Source of the DNA: Euptelea pleiosperma
Taxonomy: Eukaryota; Streptophyta; Magnoliopsida; Ranunculales; Eupteleaceae
Length of the DNA stretch: 64,000 bases
NCBI GenBank assembly: GCA_035048495.1
Contig: CM068543.1
Location: forward strand, 32,365,096 to 32,429,095
Reading direction: 5' to 3'
Positions 1 through 10,679 of the stretch are shown in pieces. Position 1 is the stretch's first letter. Each line of letters opens with the position of its first letter. Under the pieces are notes generated by a model. The model did no database searches. It had not been told where the DNA came from and saw only the letters and a program-made list of their open reading frames with translations. The position numbers and the translations under genes were made by a program.

Positions 1-190
1 GGTTTGAGGGCGGATTCGCCTCCAATCCGCGCTCTAGGGTAACATAATTCGCGCTCTCACCATTCCCAATCCACGCTCTCAATATGATCCAAAACGCACT
101 CTCAATACGGTCTAATATGCACTCTCATTACACCACAATCCGTGCTCCCAGGCCACCTAAATCCGTGCTCCCAATGCACCCCAATACGAT
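1..190. repeat. Degenerate minisatellite, unit about 24 bp
   Basis: A short unit of the form (c)aatccgcgctctca plus a variable spacer recurs about seven times (aatccgcgctct, attcgcgctctc, aatccacgctctc, aaacgcactctc, atatgcactctc, aatccgtgctcc, aatccgtgctcc). The window begins inside it, so the left end is unknown. No coding potential is apparent. Confidence 0.7.
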
Positions 191-449
191 CTTTACCTTT
201 ATACCCTTATGTTAATTTCTTTAGAAACATGAAGTATTTTAGGGCTTTTCTAATTCTTTTTTTTTGTGTAAAGAAAAGAGAAGTGGTGGAAGTGAAACTG
301 TGGAATCAAATCAGCAACACAGGTCGGTCTCTCTCTCTCTCTATCTATCCTTTTGTTGTGAGCTTCGTTTATCTTTTTTTGGTTTCTCTTCTTTGGTTTA
401 GTTATTGATTTTGTTTAGTTTAGTTAACATGATCTTAATTTTTTTTAGG

Positions 450-2040
450 TCGAAATGGATTATGAGGAAGTAGATTCTATATCGGTAGAAAGTCTTTTTG
501 TTGGGAGTGAGAAGAGTGATGAATTAACAGCCACCCTTTGAAAATGTATGTAACTTTTGTTGGAAATAAAAAGGATGAAAATGCTTGGAAGTGGACTTGT
601 AATTTTGGGTGCAAGTCGAACATTACATAGGATAATACTCTCGTATTAGAGCCCACTTGATTGGGTTACTACCAGGGCAAAAGGAACAAGGCATGTCATT
701 ATGCTCAAAAGTGAAGAAGGAAGAAAGGGAGATGATGAAAAGAAGCTGAAGCCAAGAAAGTATTTGGGGACAATAAAAAAGCTCCAATTTCTATTATTCC
801 AATTGTTCATCAGATGAGACAGTTAAATACAAGTAAGATAGTAGGGAGTTGAGATGTTATGGATATGTTCAAGATGAATTTTAGAAATGATGTTGATGCA
901 ACGATTGCAAGTTTTTTTTATGCCAATGGAATACCATTCAATGTTGCAAGGTCTCCTTTTTGGTTTGATATGGTGAGGACTATTAATGAAGCACCCAAAG
1001 GATACAGGCCACCATGTTCAAAGAAGATAATGACTATTTTGCTTGATAAAGAGAAGAACAAGATTGATAGAGCGTTGATGCCTATAAAAGAGCAATAGTC
1101 ATCATATGGAGTTTCTATTATCTCAGATGGGTGGACAAATGTTAAGAACTAAACGTTGATTAATGTGATGGCAATATCCGAGGGTAGGGCGATGTTTGTT
1201 AGTGGCACTGATTGTTTGAGAGATGAGAAAATAACATGATATATTATTGAAATTTTGTTCAAGGCCATTGAATATGTAGGTACGCATAATGTTGTACAGG
1301 TGTTGACTGATAATGCTTCCATTTGTAAGAGTGCATGGCAACTCATTGAGGATAGGTATCTTCATATCTTTTGGTTAGGTTGTATGGCTCATACTTTGAG
1401 CTTGTTGATGAAAGATATTGTGCATTCGAAGCATCCAACATTGGATTTTATTAGTGATATTTATGAGCGAGCAAAGGCGATTGTTTAGTATATAAAAAAC
1501 CACGGTTCAGCCTTATATATATTTCGATCATTCTCAACATTGGAAGTTATTCAAGTTAAGAAAATAAGATTTGGGTCTCATTTTATTGTATTAGAACATG
1601 TTGTTCGGGTGAAGAATGCTTTAATTAGCATGGTTTTGAGCGAGGAGTGAAAGAAGATAAAGAAGAGACGGTCAAATGTGGAGCATGATGGAGTAAAATG
1701 AACTATTTTGGATGATGACTTTGGAACAAGGCAAAGGTTATTTTGGCATTTACAAAGCTAATTTGGTTGATGATACATTTTTGTGATTCAGATAAAGCTG
1801 TCATAGGTGAAGTCTATCAAAGGATGGAAGACATATTTGGGGCATATGAAAGAGGCATTAATTGATAAAGTCGAGATGTATCAAGTCATGGAAGGTATTG
1901 TATTGGCGGCTCGATGGGAAAATATGAATCTTCCTTTACATTGTCTTGAATATGTGCTTACTCCATATTATTATTCAATCTTTAATATGGGCGTCATGGC
2001 TTTGAATCTTCCTTAACATTGTCTTGCATATGTGCTTACT
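450..2040 (+). pseudogene. Decayed hAT-family transposase (BED finger / DUF659 type)
   Basis: Plus-strand translation gives, in order, a weak BED-type zinc-finger-like stretch near 580-720 (WKWTCNFGCKSN), a DUF659-like block near 860-1200 ([29 protein letters not shown]), and a middle block with LTDNAS and GCMAHTLSLL near 1300-1420. This order is typical of plant hAT transposases. Several in-frame stops (near 1096, 1150, 1238 and 1486) and frame changes break it, so no functional protein is made. A 40-bp segment near 1924 is repeated near 1999. No terminal inverted repeats or 8-bp target duplication were identified. The family call rests on block order and motif wording rather than a database search. 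Confidence 0.75.
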
Positions 2041-2044
2041 TCGA

Positions 2045-2175
2045 AAATGCGTTTAATTCATGCGAATAGTCGATTTTCTTCTAAAAAGTGAGTTCTACGC
2101 AATGGAAGAAACTTTTACTTAGAACAAACTTTTTAGAAGAAAATTGACTATTCGCATGAATTAAACGTATTTCTG
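2045..2175. repeat. Near-perfect inverted repeat, arms about 43 bp
   Basis: The left arm (about 2046-2089, containing gtttaattcatgcgaatag) is the reverse complement of the right arm (about 2130-2174, containing ctattcgcatgaattaaac), with a loop of about 40 bases. It lies at the 3' edge of the hAT pseudogene and could be a terminal hairpin or a small foldback insertion. Confidence 0.8.
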
Positions 2176-2839
2176 GAAGTCTACATGCAAAGCCATCTTG
2201 CTTAAGCCTCATTATGTGCTTTTTCTATTATAGGAAACCCGATTGGACAATTTTGATAGATCGTGGGCCTACAAGTAAGTACCAGAGTCTAGGACTGAAG
2301 TTCAAGAACTAAAGAGCTGAGGATATGAAGATATAGGCCAATTGATGGGAGAGCCAGAGAGTCGAAAAAGCTAGAGAGAAGATCGAGAGAGAATGAGAGC
2401 CAAGCACCCCGAGAAGAGATTAAGGAGAATAAAGCTCAATCAACTAACACAAGATGAAGACTTAACCAGTTGGTAAAGCTTGCAAGAGACCAAGTCAAAG
2501 ACTAGGGTTCAAGATCCTCTGCTAGCATTTTTTCTTTAATTTTATAATATTTTCTCTCTCATCTCTCTAGATCATCATTCTCTCTCTACCCTGAAATCTC
2601 AAACACCCGATCCTCTCCTTTCACAATCTTTCCTTCCAGATCAATCGATCCTACGGCCTACCTTGGCCGACCTCCACCATCCGATGATCCATCCGATCAT
2701 CGCCACCCTAGTTTACCGTCTGATCGCCAGTAGATTATCCATCCTATCATCACCCATCTCAAAATTTGACAGTCATCTTTTTCTTATTCTAGATCCTATG
2801 ATCACGACTTGACCTATGTGATCATGACCCTTACAGAGA
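2176..2839. other. Unassigned non-coding sequence with a tRNA-like segment
   Basis: No open frame of note. Around 2460-2525 a box A-like string (taaccagttggtaaagc) is followed about 30 bases later by a box B-like string (gggttcaagatcc), resembling the head of a tRNA-derived SINE, but no tail or target duplication could be fixed. 2640-2760 holds repeated ccgatcat / ccatccgat phrases. Confidence 0.35.
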
Positions 2840-4455
2840 TGGACGTCCCATATTAAAGATTGGCTTGTTTTTACGAAAATGAAAATGTTCTTTAAAGAAA
2901 ATGGCAAATCGAGTTTTAGAAAGTTTTGAAAATTAAAAGTTTTTATTTTTAAAACTTATGAAAGATTTCTTAGATGAGGTGGCATTAAAGGGGATTTCAT
3001 GGGATTCTTCAAAAAGGGCAAATTTTCTTTTTAGAAAATAAGAATATATGAGTTTCTAAAAACTTGAAACCGTTGGTTTTTCATATAGAAACTCACGGTT
3101 CCTATTATAAATAGGGAGTACGTTTTCTAAAAGAGGGCCCCCCTCTAATTCTCATATCTTTCTTACTTCTCCCCTGACACAAAATAAAAAAAAAGGTATA
3201 ATAAAAAAAAAATCGGCGTCTCTGCCTTCCCTTCTCCAACGAACGGCTCAATCATTTTCTTCTCAATACAGGTCCAAGAACAATGGTTTGCTCTCATCTT
3301 CTCTTTCTCTATCTCTTTATCTCTCTAATATCTTCTTTTATTGCTTTTTAGTTAAGCTTTTATTTGCTTTATTTATTTAAGCATTTTTAATTCAAGCATT
3401 GTAAGTTATAGTTCATTTTTAATAAATGAAGTTTACTTTGGCATTTTATTTTCTGTTATTACATATTTATTTTCTTTTATTAATGTTGTAGGTAATTTCC
3501 CTCCTATAAAAAAACATTTTAAAAATCATTTTCTGTCATTCTCATCTCTCCATCATTTCCTTGTTTGCTTTTTTTAATATTACTTCTTTAATTACCCGAG
3601 TGCGGATTTGACATGCCACTGTACAAGTCTCCATTTTTACAAATTTTTAAGTGAACCGAATCATTAAAAATGTGTTGAGCCAAGGGTTTTCGTCCAACGA
3701 CCGAAAAAACCTTGTTTCAACACACACACGCTCTGAGACGCTCTGGACCTTAAGAACTTTTGAATTGGGTGCTCTCACACTCCCGCACCCGCTTTACATC
3801 TCCTGTTTTGTCTTGGTAGAGACATTTTTGTCTCATTCATTATTCTTTGATGAACATTTTTAACTTAAATGCATAATTTTTTTGTTTAAATTGTTGCTTA
3901 ATTAAAAATGGTAAGCCCATAACTAATTAAGGTATACTATATATTTACATTATTTTAATAAGAAATTTATAATAGTTATCTTAAGTGGGTACACAATTGA
4001 CTTTTGAAAAAGTATACTAATAGTTATATTTTCTTATAGACATTGTTTGATTGATGGTCTAATTTTGAAAGAGTCCCACAGATTCTATATTTGTATTTCA
4101 ATGATTTCTACCACTTTCCGATTTGGTTTACTAAAATTACTTAATAACAATTCAAATTCTATTATTTCTTATTTATTCTCAGTTAAAATTGATTTTCGTC
4201 ACTTTACTAGGGGTGAATTTTACAACCCACTTAAAAGCTTATTTTAATTGGATTTCATTTTTATGGTCTAAAAATGGGCCTACAACCAATAGGTATTAAT
4301 TGGATTTTATTTAAGATCATTTTAGGGCCTAAAAGAAATATTCTGATCTAAACAATATGCAACCGAACATTAATACTTAACATTTATAAATACATAATCA
4401 TTAAATTAATAAAAATAGGCAATTACAATTTTAAAATACCTTGAAAAAGTTCAGG
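2840..4455 (-). mobile_element. LTR-retrotransposon-like sequence, probably a solo or partial LTR
   Basis: Non-coding, AT-rich, with pyrimidine-rich blocks. The right end reads gttcagggtattaca, which on the minus strand starts tgtaataccctgaac, the same start as the LTRs near 59837 and 62444. Parts of 2870-3780 resemble 54700-56330 (ctgatttgac...actgtgcaag; aaaaat.ttgttgag followed by aagggttt), so the two regions appear to be relatives. Boundaries are approximate, and it appears inserted next to LINE sequence at 4465. Confidence 0.45.
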
Positions 4456-4464
4456 GTATTACAA

Positions 4465-4880
4465 TGAGCACATGCTCAAGCTCAGCTGTCACCCGAAAAA
4501 GCTGAGGTTAGAGCCCTAAAATGGGGACTCACCCAGCTCTCTCTTTTTGCAATGCCCTCTGTGATTGTGGAGTCGGATGCTCAAGAGGTTATCAAAAGCT
4601 TGATAGCAGGTTCACTGGATTTGGGTAGTTCTTCTATTGCCCAGGTTGTTGATGTTATGAAGGTGTCGAAAGATTTTGTTCCTCTAGACTTGTATATATT
4701 CACCGCTCAGGTAATGGTGCGGTTCAGTACTGTATTGTCGCAAAGGCAAAAACCTATATAACTCCTTTTTGTATTCTGGTACTGATCCCCCATCCTGGCT
4801 ATCTTCTATTATAGCTAATGATGGGGTCCTTTTATTGTTTAGTTTCGTTAGTTTTATGGAAAGACCTTGATTACAAAAAA
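4465..4880 (+). pseudogene. 3' end of an L1-type LINE (RNase H domain remnant)
   Basis: Plus-strand translation near 4470-4690 reads LSPEKAEVRALKWGL, then PSVIVESDAQEVIKSL, the pattern of the RNase H-like domain (RVT_3) at the C-terminus of many plant L1 ORF2 proteins. It is followed by a stop, a short 3' untranslated stretch and an A-rich end (ttgattacaaaaaaaa) near 4870-4880. The 5' part is absent, which fits the usual 5' truncation of LINEs or interruption by the preceding LTR-like sequence. Confidence 0.7.
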
Positions 4881-4914
4881 AACAGCAACCCATAAAAATG
4901 ACTCAAACCCAAGG

Positions 4915-5050
4915 TTATAAATCACCACTCTGGCTGATTTTTGGTTTGTAGGTCCACCTAAGATCAGTAGCGGAGCTAGGGCACTCAACTTTGAAAGTGT
5001 AAGAGGATTTTTTTTTTCAGAAGTACCCTTTTGCCCACTTTAAAACTTTG

Positions 5051-5131
<81 letters not shown>

Positions 5132-5220
5132 CGATGGGAAAAACATCCATACGGTCAATGGTCTCTAAATGTGTGCCATGTGGCTTATAATATGGTCCAT
5201 CATCAACGTGGATGTTTTAT
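4915..5220. repeat. Partial foldback-family arm split by an (AT)n run
   Basis: 4935-4965 reads ggctgatttttggtttgtag, the inner arm of the upstream foldback family described at 39138. 5137-5205 (catccatacggtcaatggtctctaa) is its outer arm. They are separated by 5054-5130, an uninterrupted (AT)n microsatellite. A second fragment of the same arm occurs at 5420-5515. Confidence 0.6.
5054..5130. repeat. (AT)n microsatellite, about 77 bp
   Basis: Pure alternating TA dinucleotides read directly from the sequence. It can fold on itself and is likely length-polymorphic. Confidence 0.95.
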
Positions 5221-5604
5221 AAAACTTAAAGAACAAAAAAAATAGTTAATTAAGTTACCACACACACCTCATTATTAAAATAGTAATGATCACATGCATG
5301 GTTCAAGAGCCATGGATGTTATCATGCTGCATCGTGGTGTCGTTTTGTCACTAGCCAAATAATACTCAAAATTCACGGTTAAAAACAAACAATGAAGAAG
5401 ATCCAACATATATAAATAACTAGTCAGGATGAATTTTTGTATAGAGGTCCACCTAGGGATAGGCGAAACATCTATATGGTCATCGATCTCTAAGGTTCTG
5501 CCACGTGGTGATCCCCTAGTATACATATATTTCAGAAATAAGCTTTTAAACCTAATAGAATGACCACCCTTGAACAAAATCCTGGCCCTGCCATTGCCTA
5601 GGAT

Positions 5605-6347
5605 TAGGTCTGCAACTCGGGTGGGTTGGGTCAAGTTGGGGGTCAACCCTAGCCCAACCCAACCTTAAAGGCTGTCAACCCCAACCCAACCCAACCCAAC
5701 CCAACCCAACCCAACCCAAGCTCGGGTCTAGATTTTCCAACCCTAGCCCAACTCTATCGGGTTGGTCGGGTTGGTCAATTTCTTATTATGTTTTTTGGTT
5801 GAAAGATTGTTAAATTTTTTTAATATTAAAATAATTTGTTGGTCAATACAATAACTGTAATCTAACCATTAAATAATATGTTCATTTCCAACATCTCATG
5901 AAAAAAAAAAATGATATTTTTTCATAATAGGGGAAAAGTTCATTAACTCAAATGCATGATAAAAGTTATTAAAGAAATAACCAAAAATAATCATCAAAGA
6001 AAACATGATATTTTCAATATCAATTGATCGCATAAAATGCAAAAATATAGTTTCAAGTGCATTTTGTAATCTCACACAAGGGTTGTATATAGTTTGCTAA
6101 GGACAAACATGTATGGGTTGTTGCATTTGCCAAAATGTAATATGTATGTTTGTTAGTGTACTAATACATATATGTAATTTGTATGTCGGGTTGGGCCAAG
6201 CCTCAACCCTAGCCCAATCCAATTTGATCAGGGTACCAAAAATTTGGCCAAGCCCAACCCAAGTTTTGAAAGGGCTAACCCAACCCAACCCTAACGTCTG
6301 GTTCTACCAGTCGGGCTCAACCTAAGCCCTCCCAAGTTGCAGCCCTA
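5605..6347. mobile_element. hAT-type non-autonomous element, 743 bp, with 8-bp target duplication
   Basis: The left end taggtctgcaactcggg and the right end, reverse-complemented (tagggctgcaacttggg), are matching terminal inverted repeats. The element is flanked by the identical 8-mer cctaggat at 5597-5604 and 6348-6355. An 8-bp duplication and a TAGGGCTGCAAC-like terminus are hAT signatures. It has no transposase. The interior starts with a run of cccaa pentamers (about 5680-5720) and repeats the cccaaccc motif near the right end. It is inserted in sequence of the upstream foldback family. Confidence 0.85.
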
Positions 6348-6495
6348 CCTAGGATGCCCTAAACATCCATATGGTTAGTGGTCTCTAAGAATGTGACACG
6401 ATGGGTTGAAAGAAAATAAAGAAAAGGTTGGGAGTTGTTGGATTAGATCATTTCATTTGAAAAAGTTGTGGAAGGGCTTCTAGGAAACCGTCAAA

Positions 6496-6820
6496 GATCG
6501 GGTTCGGGGGACCCCCATTTTAGCGTACCCACATAGAAGATGAATCAATGACTGATTTTGGGTGAGGATGATCTCTATTGTGAGGAGATCATCCTCACAA
6601 AAATTCAAATCATTCTGATATTCATAGACTGGTTTAGAAGCTGAAGAATTATGGACCATCGATTTTTACTGTGTAACTTGAAAACCACATTTGATGGGGT
6701 TAGAAAATTCAGAATGGGCTAATTTTTTGTTGGGATGATGAGATCATCCACATAAAAAATCAGCCATTGATTCATTTTCTATATGGGTACGCCAAAATGG
6801 GTGTCCCCCCAGCCCGACCC
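6496..6820. mobile_element. MULE-like miniature element, copy 1
   Basis: Long inverted ends: left tcgggttcgggggacccccattt followed by gatgaatcaatg.ctgatttt; right aaatcagccattgattcat...gtgtccccccagcccgaccc. There is no coding content. It belongs to the same family as 8319-8652 and 9056-9400. Target duplication is not clear for this copy. Confidence 0.7.
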
Positions 6821-7204
6821 ATACCAAAATCATTCCACAACTATCTTTTATAGTCAATCAAAGTCGTCTCAGTTTGTCCTTTACAAAGGAGTCAAGCTTA
6901 GGAATGGAAAATATTGATTCGCAATCAATTGCAAAGACTTTAGAAATTTACTAACCTGTGGGTAGAAGCAATTATGATGCTTCAACCATACACGTGGTAT
7001 GCATCCAACAGAGTTTTCGTCCATAATGGGAGGTCTACAGGAGAAGATCTACTAGTTATGACCATCCAATGGTGAAAACTAACCCTCTTGACTGATGCTG
7101 AGTTTACGGCGGCAGCACAACGACTTCTTCCCATCTTTCCACTTTTCAGTAGTCCACTATTCCTCAAAGTTTTCCACACACGGTCCAAATCTAAAATAGT
7201 CTCC

Positions 7205-7600
7205 GATGCCGTTAAAACCGTAATACGTTATAACGGCCGTTATTTCTCCTTTAATCATTATTTTTTAAAATTAATTCAATGATTTATTAGTTATAACAAA
7301 AAAAACTGCCGTTGTAACAGTAACATCTCTACCCTTTTAAATTATTTTGAAAATAATGCCCAAAACCGAAATAAGGCTTTAGTGTTATAACTGCAGTGTA
7401 ACGGAAATAACGGCTGTTATTTTTGGAATTTTTTATTGTTATTAATGTTATTTTTTGAAAAATAATAAAAATAATATTCTGACCTCTTTTAACTTCAGAT
7501 GTGACGTGTTACAAGGGTCACAATGGTAGCGTCAAGTGATAACATTTTCATTTATTTGTTACGCTGCCGTTATAACGTTATAACACCTCTTCAAAGTTGA
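7205..7600. mobile_element. TAACGGCCGTTA foldback element (unit A)
   Basis: The left arm ccgtaatacgttataacggccgtt matches in reverse complement the right arm near 7555-7590 (gctgccgttataacgttataac). The AT-rich interior also has internal ttataactgca and aacggctgtt phrases. The counterpart in unit B is at about 8905-9610 (interrupted by 9056-9400), and a relative lies at 28945-29325. Exact ends are not fixed. Confidence 0.6.
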
Positions 7601-7741
7601 AAAGTTAACAAAAAAGACAATGAAATGTGGGCCCATTTAGTATACGGAAGACTCGCATTTCATTGTCAGGAATAAAGGTTGTCTTCGGTCGAGTAAATCT
7701 TTGCTGACAAAATGTCCATCTTCAATGTTTTGACGAGGACA

Positions 7742-8035
7742 AAATATGAGCCGCGTGGCACACTTTTAGAGACTACTGACCGTATAGATGTTTGTCAAGT
7801 GGACTTACAGATCAAAAATCAGCTCGATTAGTGATTTCTAACAGATGATTGGAGTCTATTACATGGATTTATTTTTAACCGTGGATTCGAGTAATATTTG
7901 TGGTACTCAGATCCAAAGGTTAGAAATCACTAATCAGGTTTATTTTTTTGTATATAGGTTCAGCTAAGGATGATCTAAACATCTATACAGGCAGTAGCCT
8001 ATTAAGAATGTTCCGCGTGGCTCATGTCGTTTGGT
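7742..8035. mobile_element. Upstream-family foldback, unit A copy
   Basis: Inverted arms: gccgcgtggcacacttttagagactactgaccgtatagatgtttg at left, and at right the complementary series ending aacatctatacaggcag...gttccgcgtggctcat. The inner arms are aaaatcagctcgattagtgatttcta and tagaaatcactaatcaggttt. The counterpart in unit B is 9804-10085. Confidence 0.7.
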
Positions 8036-8318
8036 GACGGACGTCCTCGTAGATTACGACTAAGATCTTTAATGCTTCTTTATCGGGCGGACCCAAATGC
8101 AATTTTCGAACGATTCGAGGTATCGGAATTCCAGAGCCCGCTCAAGTTGCAGCCCTGCAGCCCTACCTAAGATGCCCTAAACATCCATATGGTCCGTGGT
8201 CTCTAAGAATCTGACACGGGTTGAAAGAAAACAAAGAAAAAGTTGGGAGTTGTTGGATTAGATCATTTCATTGGAAAAAGTTGTGGGAGGGTTTCTAGGA
8301 AACCTCTCGAAAGGTCGG

Positions 8319-8652
8319 GCTCGGGGGACCCCCATTTTTTACGCCCATTTTGGCGTACACACATAGAAGATGAATCAATGGCTGATTTTTGGTGAAGATG
8401 ATCTCTATGGTGAGGAGATCATCCTCACAAAAATTCAAATCATTCTGATATTCATAGACTGGTTTAGAAGCTGAAGAATTATGGATCGTCGATTTTTACA
8501 TTGTAACTTGAAAACCATATTTGATGAGGTTAGAAATTTTAGAATGGGCTGATTTTTTGTTTGGGGTAATCTATACGGAGATGAGATCATCCACACCAAA
8601 AATCAGCCATTGATTCATCTTCTACGTGGGTATGTCAAAATAGGTGTCCCCC
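8319..8652. mobile_element. MULE-like miniature element, copy 2
   Basis: Counterpart of 6496-6820 within unit B, so it was present before the local duplication. Inverted ends start ggtcgggctcgggggaccc and finish ggtgtcccccgagcccgagcc. Confidence 0.7.
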
Positions 8653-9055
8653 GAGCCCGAGCCATACCAAAATCATTCCACAACTATCTTTTATAGTCAG
8701 TCAAAGTCGTCTCAATTTGTCCTTTACGAAGGAGTCAAGCTGAGCTTGACTTGGGAATCGAAAATATTGATTCGCAATCAATAGCGCAGACTTTTGAAAT
8801 TTACAAACCTGTGTGTGGAAGCAATTAGGATGCTTCCACCAAACACGTGGTATGCATCCAAAAGTCCATAGTTTTCCACACACGGTCTAAAATAGTCTCC
8901 GATGCTGTTAAAACGGTAATACGTTATAACGGCCGTTATTTCTCCTTTAAGCATTATTTTTTTAAATCAATTCAATGATTTATTAGTTATAAGTTATAAC
9001 CATAAAACTGCCGTCGTAACAGCAACACATCAACCCTTTTACATTATTTTGAAAA

Positions 9056-9400
9056 GGGTCGGGTTTGATCTCCATCTTGGCGTACCCACGTAGAAGATGA
9101 ATCAATGGCTGATTTTTGGTGAGGATGATCTCTACGGTGAGGAGACCATCCTCACAAAAATTCAAATCATTCTAATATTCATAGACTGGTTTAGAAGCTG
9201 AATCATTATGGATCGTTGATTTTTACCGTGTAACTTTAAAACCATATTTGATGGGGTTAGAAATTTCAGAATGGGGTATTTTTTGTTGGGGTGATCTATA
9301 TGGTGAGGTTACCATCCCCACCAAAAATCAGCCATTGATTCATCTTCTAGGTGGGTACGCCAAGATGGGGGTCAGAAATGGGGTCCCTTGAGCCTGACCC
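9056..9400. mobile_element. MULE-like miniature element, copy 3, with 9-bp target duplication
   Basis: The element begins gggtcgggtttgatc and ends gagcctgaccc, and is flanked by identical 9-mers ttttgaaaa at 9047-9055 and 9401-9409. Unit A shows the unoccupied site (single ttttgaaaa at 7345-7353). Nine-base duplications plus long inverted ends indicate Mutator-like transposition. There is no internal ORF. Confidence 0.88.
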
Positions 9401-9803
9401 TTTTGAAAATAATGCCCAAAACTGAAATAAGGCTTTAGTGTTATAACTGCAGTGAAACGGAAATAATGGCTGTTATTTTTGAATTTCTTTTATTGTTTTT
9501 AAAGTTATTTTGAAGAATAATAAAAATAATATTCTGACCTTATTAAGTGATTAAAAAACTTCATTTAACATTTTTTTTGTTATGCTGCCGTTATAACGTT
9601 ATAGCACCTCTTCAAAGTTGAAAAGTTGGTCTTCGTACTAAATGGGCCCACATTTCACTGTTATGTAACAAAAAAGACAATGAAATGTGGGCCCATATAG
9701 TGTACGGAAGAGTCGCATTTCATTGTCAGTAATAAAGGTTGTCTTCGGTCGAGTAAATCTTTGCTGAGAAATGTCCATCATCAATGTTCTGATGAGGACA
9801 AAA

Positions 9804-10085
9804 TATGAGCCGCGTGGCACACTTTTAGAGACTACTGACCGTATAGATGTTTGTCAAGTGGACTTACAGATCAAAAATCAGCTCGATTAGTGATTTCTAA
9901 GAGGTGATTGGAGTCTATTTCATGGATTTATTTTTAACCGTGGATTCGAGTAATATTTGTGGTACTCAGATCCAAAGGTTAGAAATCACTAATCAGGTTT
10001 ATTTTTTGTATATAGGTTCAGCTAAGGATGATCTTAACATCTATACAGGCAGGAACCTATTAAGAATGTTCCACGTGGCTCATGC
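9804..10085. mobile_element. Upstream-family foldback, unit B copy
   Basis: Same arms as 7742-8035. The terminal motif here reads ccacgtggctcat, a G-box/ABRE-like ACGT core. Confidence 0.7.
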
Positions 10086-10255
10086 CGTTTGGTGACGGAC
10101 GTCCTCGTAGACTATGACTAAGATCTTTACTGCTTCTTTATCGGGCGCACCCAAATGCAATTTTCGAACGGTTGCCTTTGATTCCTTTGGATTGCCTTTG
10201 GTTCCTTTTTCTCATCTCTTGACGATAAGTCTTTGCGAGACCTCAACGTTGACGA

Positions 10256-10560
10256 CGGACGAGTATGGACGTTGACCGTATGGATGACCGTATGGATGTT
10301 TGGCCAGTCGCGCAGTGGACCTCTAAACCAAAAAGCAGCCTGATTAGTGGTTTACAACCTTTGGATCTTTGCACCCAAATAACGCTCAATAATACTCGAA
10401 TTCTTTCCGTTAAAATAACACATGAAAATAACTTCAATCAAATCGCTTAGAAATCACTAATCAGGCTGATTTTTGGTTTAGAGGTCCATTGAGGGACTGG
10501 CCAAACATCCATACGGTCAGTGTCCACTAAGAGTGTGCCAAGTGTCCTATAATTTTCATT
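10256..10560. mobile_element. Upstream-family foldback near RDR1-A promoter
   Basis: The left arm accgtatggatgtttggccag...accaaaaagcagcctgattag pairs with the right arm aatcaggctgatttttggtttagaggtcc...ggccaaacatccatacggtcag. It is preceded by a module with TGACG at 10220-10224 and 10250-10254 and TTGACC at 10272-10277. A related module recurs at 10600-10690. Confidence 0.75.
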
Positions 10561-10679
10561 GCGAAAGAAGAATCTGTCAAACGCTATGATAGAAGTTTTA
10601 CTCGGCAGCGACCCTTTGGCTCCTTTCTCATCTCTTTACGACAAGTCTTTGGGAGTCATCAACGTTGACGACGGGCGAC

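Larger units (their letters stand above)
6348..8128. repeat. Direct duplication, unit A (about 1.8 kb)
   Basis: This block matches 8163-10165 in order and orientation. Both start gccctaaacatccatatggt after cctacct(a/g)agat, and both end cttctttatcgggcg.acccaaatgcaattttcgaacg. It contains a miniature element (6496-6820), a stretch also found upstream of RDR1-B (6840-7010, tagtcaatcaaagtcgtct), a TAACGGCCGTTA foldback (about 7205-7600) and an upstream-family foldback (about 7742-8035). Relative to unit B it has an additional 7017-7165 stretch. Confidence 0.85.
8163..10165. repeat. Direct duplication, unit B (about 2.0 kb)
   Basis: Second copy of the block at 6348-8128. It is longer mainly because a 345-bp element (9056-9400) is inserted in it. 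It also has a small palindrome near 9640-9695 (tgggcccacatttcactg...caatgaaatgtgggccca). It lacks most of 7017-7165 of unit A. No host gene is present. Confidence 0.85.

Noticed and set aside
5680..5720. Telomere-like cccaa tandem
   Set aside because: The plant telomere unit is seven bases (ccctaaa); this pentamer run is internal to a hAT element with its own target duplication.
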